A DNA stretch of 15,588 nt from Candidatus Melainabacteria bacterium. Its GTDB lineage: Bacteria; Cyanobacteriota; Vampirovibrionia; Obscuribacterales; Obscuribacteraceae. The first letter of the stretch is position 1, and each line of letters begins with the position of its first letter. A program made the position numbers and the translations under genes. The DNA lies in NCBI GenBank assembly GCA_003175915.1, contig PSRH01000250.1, positions 1-15,588 of the forward strand, written 5' to 3'. Below, piece by piece: positions 12,305 through 15,588 of this stretch. The notes under the pieces are model-generated. The model was given only the letters and a program-made list of their open reading frames with translations, ran no database searches and was not told the origin of the DNA.

Positions 12305-14464
12305 TTGGCGCAAGCCGTAGAGGCTGATGACAAGATGGCGGGGATACTCCTTACTGGCGACAAGCTCGAGAATGGCCATTACACCGTAATCACTGAAGTC
12401 GGTGTCGGTGGTATGGGTGTTGTCTATCGCTGCCGCGACGAGTTATTGCTGCGCGACGTCGCCATAAAAATCCTGCTGCCGGAGCTGACAACCAATCGCC
12501 GCAATCACGAAGTGTTCTGGCAAGAAGCTCGTCTTGCCGCCCAACTTGAACATCCGAACATCGTCACCATATACGATATTGGCGTCGAAGATCGCAAGGG
12601 TAAACCACACTATTATCTGGCCATGGAATATCTTCCCGGAGGCAACCTGGCCAATCGCCTGAGCCGTGGTGCCTTACCTATGGAACAGTGCCTGAATTGG
12701 ATGCAGCAATTGGCTGCTGGCCTCGGTTTTGCGCATAAGCGTGGAGTTGTGCATCAGGACATTAAGTCCGACAACATTTTCATCACCAAAGCTGGCGATC
12801 TGAAAATCGGCGACTTTGGTCTGGCCAAACTGCTCGTTGGCAAGGTGCACTACAACGCCAGCACTAAAGGTTTGGGGACCCCGGCCTATATGTCGCCGGA
12901 GTTATGCCGTGGGGACGCCCAGGACCACCGCTCAGACATCTACTCGCTCGGCGTCTTGTTTTTTGAAATGGTCACCGGACAATTGCCCTTCCAAGCCTCA
13001 GGCATGATCGAAATGGCCATGAAACATTCCAACGCCCCGGTACCATCCGCTCGCCGGATAAATGGAGAGATTCCCGACGCGCTCGATCGGATGATCCGCA
13101 AGATGATGTACAAAACTCCGGACGGACGATATCAAACAACCATGGATATCTTAAGCGTGGTCGAAGAATTGATTTTCGAACGGAGAATGAGCCATCGTGG
13201 CAGGCGCGATGCCGCCGCCTCTGCCGGTGCCTCTGAGAGTGCAGCCAATCCGCCTCCAAAGAAAGCGGGGCGGAAAAAGGCGGCGAAAACGGCCGATAAG
13301 CTGCCCTCCGCCGATCGCTTGATCCTCACTCTCAAAGACGGCTCAGCCGACCTTGCAGCTGCGGAAGCGAAGAGCCGCCCTGCCTCGACGGCCGTGGCCT
13401 CGATCACACCGGCTCAACGAATCAGCGGGGCAAGACCAACAGAATTCTTGTCCGTGAAAGGCCTGGCTGCCCTTGACCTGCGTTGGACTTTCAAAAGTAA
13501 TGGCCCGATTGGCTGGTCCGCCTCGCCGGTCCTGGACGCAGAAGAAGAGGTACTCTATATCGCCTCTGCCGACGGCCACCTCTATGCTCTAGAGGCGGAC
13601 TCTGGTGAGCTGCTCTGGTCCTATTTGAGCGGCGCGCCAATCGTGGCGGCCGCCTCGATAATTGAGAACAAGGTGATTGTTGTCAGTGCCAACGGTACCG
13701 TTTCCGCTCTTGCGATCGATGACGGATCGGTTTTGTGGACTTTCAAATCGAACCGTACTGTAGTGGCAACCCCGCTCCTGGACGGTGACCAGATTATCAT
13801 CGCCGGATTTGACGGCAAGATCCAGGCCATTGCCCATAAAGATGGTAAGCCAGGTTGGCAGCAAGATGTGAAAGAGCCGGTGGCAGTGCAACCAGAACAG
13901 CGAGGGCAGCAACTATTCCTGGGGACGAAGGCGGGCAGTTTCTTTTGTTTGGATGCGAGTACGGGCGCGCCCATTTGGAATTATCGCGCTGATGGAGCAA
14001 TCGTTTCAGGTGCAACTGTCTCGGCCAATAGCGTCTTCTTTGGTACCAGAAATGGTGTGTTCCACGCGCTTATGACCGATTCAGGACAACTGATCTGGCA
14101 AAGCGCTACTGAGCGGGCGATTACCTCTAAGAACGTCGTCTTTTTCGATTCGGTGCTCTTTGCTAATCAGAATAAAATGCTCTATTGCTTAAACAGGGAT
14201 AGCGGCGAATTGCTCTGGCGAAGCGTTGTACGGGGAACTACCCTGGCCAGTTTGGTGGTTTACGGCGATTCCGTGTTAACGGCCAGTCGCGAAGGATGGC
14301 TGCAATCTTTTGCTCTGGACACCGGTGAAGCCCAATGGCAGAGGGAACTCGGGCGCTGCCTGGAAGCGACTCCCTTGCTGACGGCAACAATGATGTTTGT
14401 GCCTACAGTGGAAGGAGATGTCCTGGCCTATTCCTTCACGGAAGCGAGCCTGACCTCAAGTTAA
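12305..14464 (+). CDS. Ser/Thr protein kinase fused to an eight-bladed PQQ-like propeller
   Basis: The 719-residue protein starts with a PknB-type kinase domain (about 24-293): Gly loop GVGGMG (33-38), K55, E74, catalytic H150-Q151-D152 with K154 and N157, DFG at 170-172, SPE at 197-199 and D211. The HRD arginine is replaced by Gln. After an Ala/Lys/Pro-rich linker (about 295-385) come PQQ-like repeats. Trp at 394, 438, 478, 518, 558, 598, 638 and 678 marks eight blades, the last six intervals being exactly 40 residues; the final strand (702-711) pairs with the first. There is no transmembrane helix, so both parts should be cytoplasmic, unlike most sensor kinases of this type but like Streptomyces AfsK. 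The TTG start (12305) follows GGTGA; the ATG at 12335 is an alternative. The propeller may sense a ligand or bind substrates. Confidence 0.93.
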   Translation: MAQAVEADDKMAGILLTGDKLENGHYTVITEVGVGGMGVVYRCRDELLLRDVAIKILLPELTTNRRNHEVFWQEARLAAQLEHPNIVTIYDIGVEDRKGKPHYYLAMEYLPGGNLANRLSRGALPMEQCLNWMQQLAAGLGFAHKRGVVHQDIKSDNIFITKAGDLKIGDFGLAKLLVGKVHYNASTKGLGTPAYMSPELCRGDAQDHRSDIYSLGVLFFEMVTGQLPFQASGMIEMAMKHSNAPVPSARRINGEIPDALDRMIRKMMYKTPDGRYQTTMDILSVVEELIFERRMSHRGRRDAAASAGASESAANPPPKKAGRKKAAKTADKLPSADRLILTLKDGSADLAAAEAKSRPASTAVASITPAQRISGARPTEFLSVKGLAALDLRWTFKSNGPIGWSASPVLDAEEEVLYIASADGHLYALEADSGELLWSYLSGAPIVAAASIIENKVIVVSANGTVSALAIDDGSVLWTFKSNRTVVATPLLDGDQIIIAGFDGKIQAIAHKDGKPGWQQDVKEPVAVQPEQRGQQLFLGTKAGSFFCLDASTGAPIWNYRADGAIVSGATVSANSVFFGTRNGVFHALMTDSGQLIWQSATERAITSKNVVFFDSVLFANQNKMLYCLNRDSGELLWRSVVRGTTLASLVVYGDSVLTASREGWLQSFALDTGEAQWQRELGRCLEATPLLTATMMFVPTVEGDVLAYSFTEASLTSS

Positions 14465-15399
14465 TGCGGAAATTGGCTTAGATAGCGGTCGATCAAGATC
14501 GCTGAAAAAACCAGAATACTGACCAGTCCATTCATGTTGAAGAAGGCCGCATTGGCCTTCGATAAATCATGCGGACGCACCAGGCTGTGTTCGAAAAGCA
14601 AAGCTGCCGTGGCCAGAGCGATACCTATTGCATAAGCTGAACCAAGTTTGAGGAAATTACCCAGGTAGATTAAGGACAGTACAGTAACCACATGCAGTGC
14701 CGAAGAGATTGTTAAGGCTTTCTTTATGCCGAAGACAGCCGGCAGACTAAAAAGCTTCTCTTGACGATCGAATTGGTAATCTAAGCAAGCGTAAATAATG
14801 TCGAACCCGCTCACCCAGGTGCTTACTGCTAGAACCAGGATCCAGACTGCCTCGCTCTTAAGACTTCCGCCAGCGGCCAGCCAGCCGCCCAAAGCAGCGC
14901 CACCAAGGGCAATACCCAGAGCAAAATGACAAAGCCAGGTGAAACGCTTCGTAAACGAATACAAAGACAGCCAAACAACAGCAATTGGCGAGAGTTTTAA
15001 GCAGATGGAGGGCAATTGCGAAGCCGCTAATATCATTATGAAAAATGCAAATATGGCGAAGACAATGGCGTGATTCTTGCTGATTTTCCCTTGCGGGATG
15101 GCTCGACCACTGGTGCGTTCATTCTTTCGATCAATTTCTCCATCGATGACGCGGTTGAGGCTCATGGCCGCCGCTCTGGCACCGGCAAACGCCAGGGTGG
15201 TCCAGAAATAGAGGACCGGCGATGGCATTTGTTCGCGGGCTAACAGTAGTCCTGAGAGGGCGAAAGGCAGGGCAAATATGGTGTGCTCCACCTTAATCAA
15301 TTCGCAGAAGTGCTTAAATGTCGTCCAGCTACGACCGGCGCTCACCTTAGCCAAGCGAGGCGCGCCAGGATTGTGCTTTTCTGCAAAAGTTTTGCTCAT
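14461..15399 (-). CDS. ubiA: UbiA-family aromatic prenyltransferase, MqnP-like (TIGR01475 type)
   Basis: The 312-residue integral membrane protein transfers a polyprenyl chain to an aromatic acceptor in quinone synthesis. Both Mg-diphosphate motifs are intact: NRVIDGEID (N82, D86, D90) and DIIYACLDYQFD (D200, D207, D211). About nine hydrophobic helices fit the UbiA fold. The end FFNMNGLVSI (286-295) and the overall pattern resemble the branch often labelled putative 4-hydroxybenzoate polyprenyltransferase, which in organisms with the futalosine route is assigned as MqnP; I cannot decide between benzoate and futalosine-route substrates. The N-terminal 30 residues are extra and polar. The ATG has no strong ribosome site (AGGA is 13 bases away). 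Its stop overlaps the kinase stop by four bases in convergent orientation. Confidence 0.9.
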   Translation of the reverse strand: MSKTFAEKHNPGAPRLAKVSAGRSWTTFKHFCELIKVEHTIFALPFALSGLLLAREQMPSPVLYFWTTLAFAGARAAAMSLNRVIDGEIDRKNERTSGRAIPQGKISKNHAIVFAIFAFFIMILAASQLPSICLKLSPIAVVWLSLYSFTKRFTWLCHFALGIALGGAALGGWLAAGGSLKSEAVWILVLAVSTWVSGFDIIYACLDYQFDRQEKLFSLPAVFGIKKALTISSALHVVTVLSLIYLGNFLKLGSAYAIGIALATAALLFEHSLVRPHDLSKANAAFFNMNGLVSILVFSAILIDRYLSQFPH

Positions 15400-15588
15400 T
15401 ACTTAAAAAACGTCCTGACGGCTTTCCTGCGGCTTTGTCATGGAAATATTGCTGAGTCAGACTTGCTAAAATGCCAGCTTACTGGCATCATTGGCCAATA
15501 TTGACCAGTCTTGTGCCAGGCCGTTATCACAACAATTTCAAGTTGGCAGTGTATGCTTGTTATGAGGTTGTTAACTAGCTATGACTTC
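15400..15588. other. upstream region of the UbiA gene with palindromes
   Basis: No gene with support is seen from the UbiA start to the right edge. ATGCCAG-CTTA-CTGGCAT (15471-15488) is a perfect seven-pair hairpin, followed on the minus strand by a short T run (TTTT including the last stem base). ATTGGCCAAT (15490-15499) is a perfect palindrome, and TGGCCAAT/ATTGACCA (15492-15507) a near-perfect one. These may be the terminator of a minus-strand gene outside the window, an operator, or both. Confidence 0.4.

Noticed and set aside
1..15588. Mobile element, CRISPR, tRNA or rRNA gene, defence system
   Set aside because: I found no transposase, terminal inverted repeats with target duplications, regularly spaced repeats, cloverleaf sequences, or nuclease/methylase clusters anywhere in the window.

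Overview
The window looks like an ordinary chromosomal segment (roughly 50% GC) of a free-living bacterium. It holds 12 protein genes: 11 complete and one cut by the left edge. I see no rRNA, tRNA, CRISPR array, transposase or phage gene. Two short RRM RNA-binding proteins of the type common in cyanobacteria and their non-photosynthetic relatives, a soluble Ser/Thr kinase fused to a PQQ-like propeller, a UbiA prenyltransferase of the type linked to futalosine menaquinone synthesis, and several secreted or TPR proteins of no clear family together suggest a Melainabacteria/Obscuribacterales-like lineage. That placement is inference; no marker gene is present to prove it.

Layout. 1-234: C-terminal end of a DUF962/Mpo1-like membrane protein (+). 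435-1243: an RRM protein and a small secreted protein built of 11-residue repeats, both on the minus strand. 1603-4374: a fused two-domain M16 zinc peptidase (+). 4499-6005: an unknown coiled-coil protein and a secreted START-like (SRPBCC) protein (+), the latter behind a leader with alternative hairpins. 6023-8626 (minus): PBP4-type D-Ala-D-Ala carboxypeptidase (dacB), a second RRM protein and a rubrerythrin with a strong promoter and a palindromic operator candidate. 8930-9973 (minus): a membrane-anchored TPR protein. 10259-12180 (+): a zinc-free quinone oxidoreductase overlapping a stand-alone MnmC-type tRNA methyltransferase by four bases. 12305-14464 (+): the kinase-propeller fusion. 14461-15399 (minus): a UbiA prenyltransferase whose stop codon overlaps that of the kinase.

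The genes do not form one pathway. Local themes are oxidative stress (rubrerythrin, quinone oxidoreductase), envelope work (dacB, the repeat protein, the START-like protein, the TPR protein), RNA biology (two RRM paralogues, MnmC), signalling (kinase) and quinone biosynthesis (UbiA). The points most worth a second look are the synuclein/LEA-like 11-residue repeats of the secreted protein, the 21-residue internal duplication and the PerR-like palindrome of the rubrerythrin, the alternative-hairpin leader at 5161-5287, and the HQD kinase with an exactly 40-residue-periodic eight-bladed propeller and no membrane segment.
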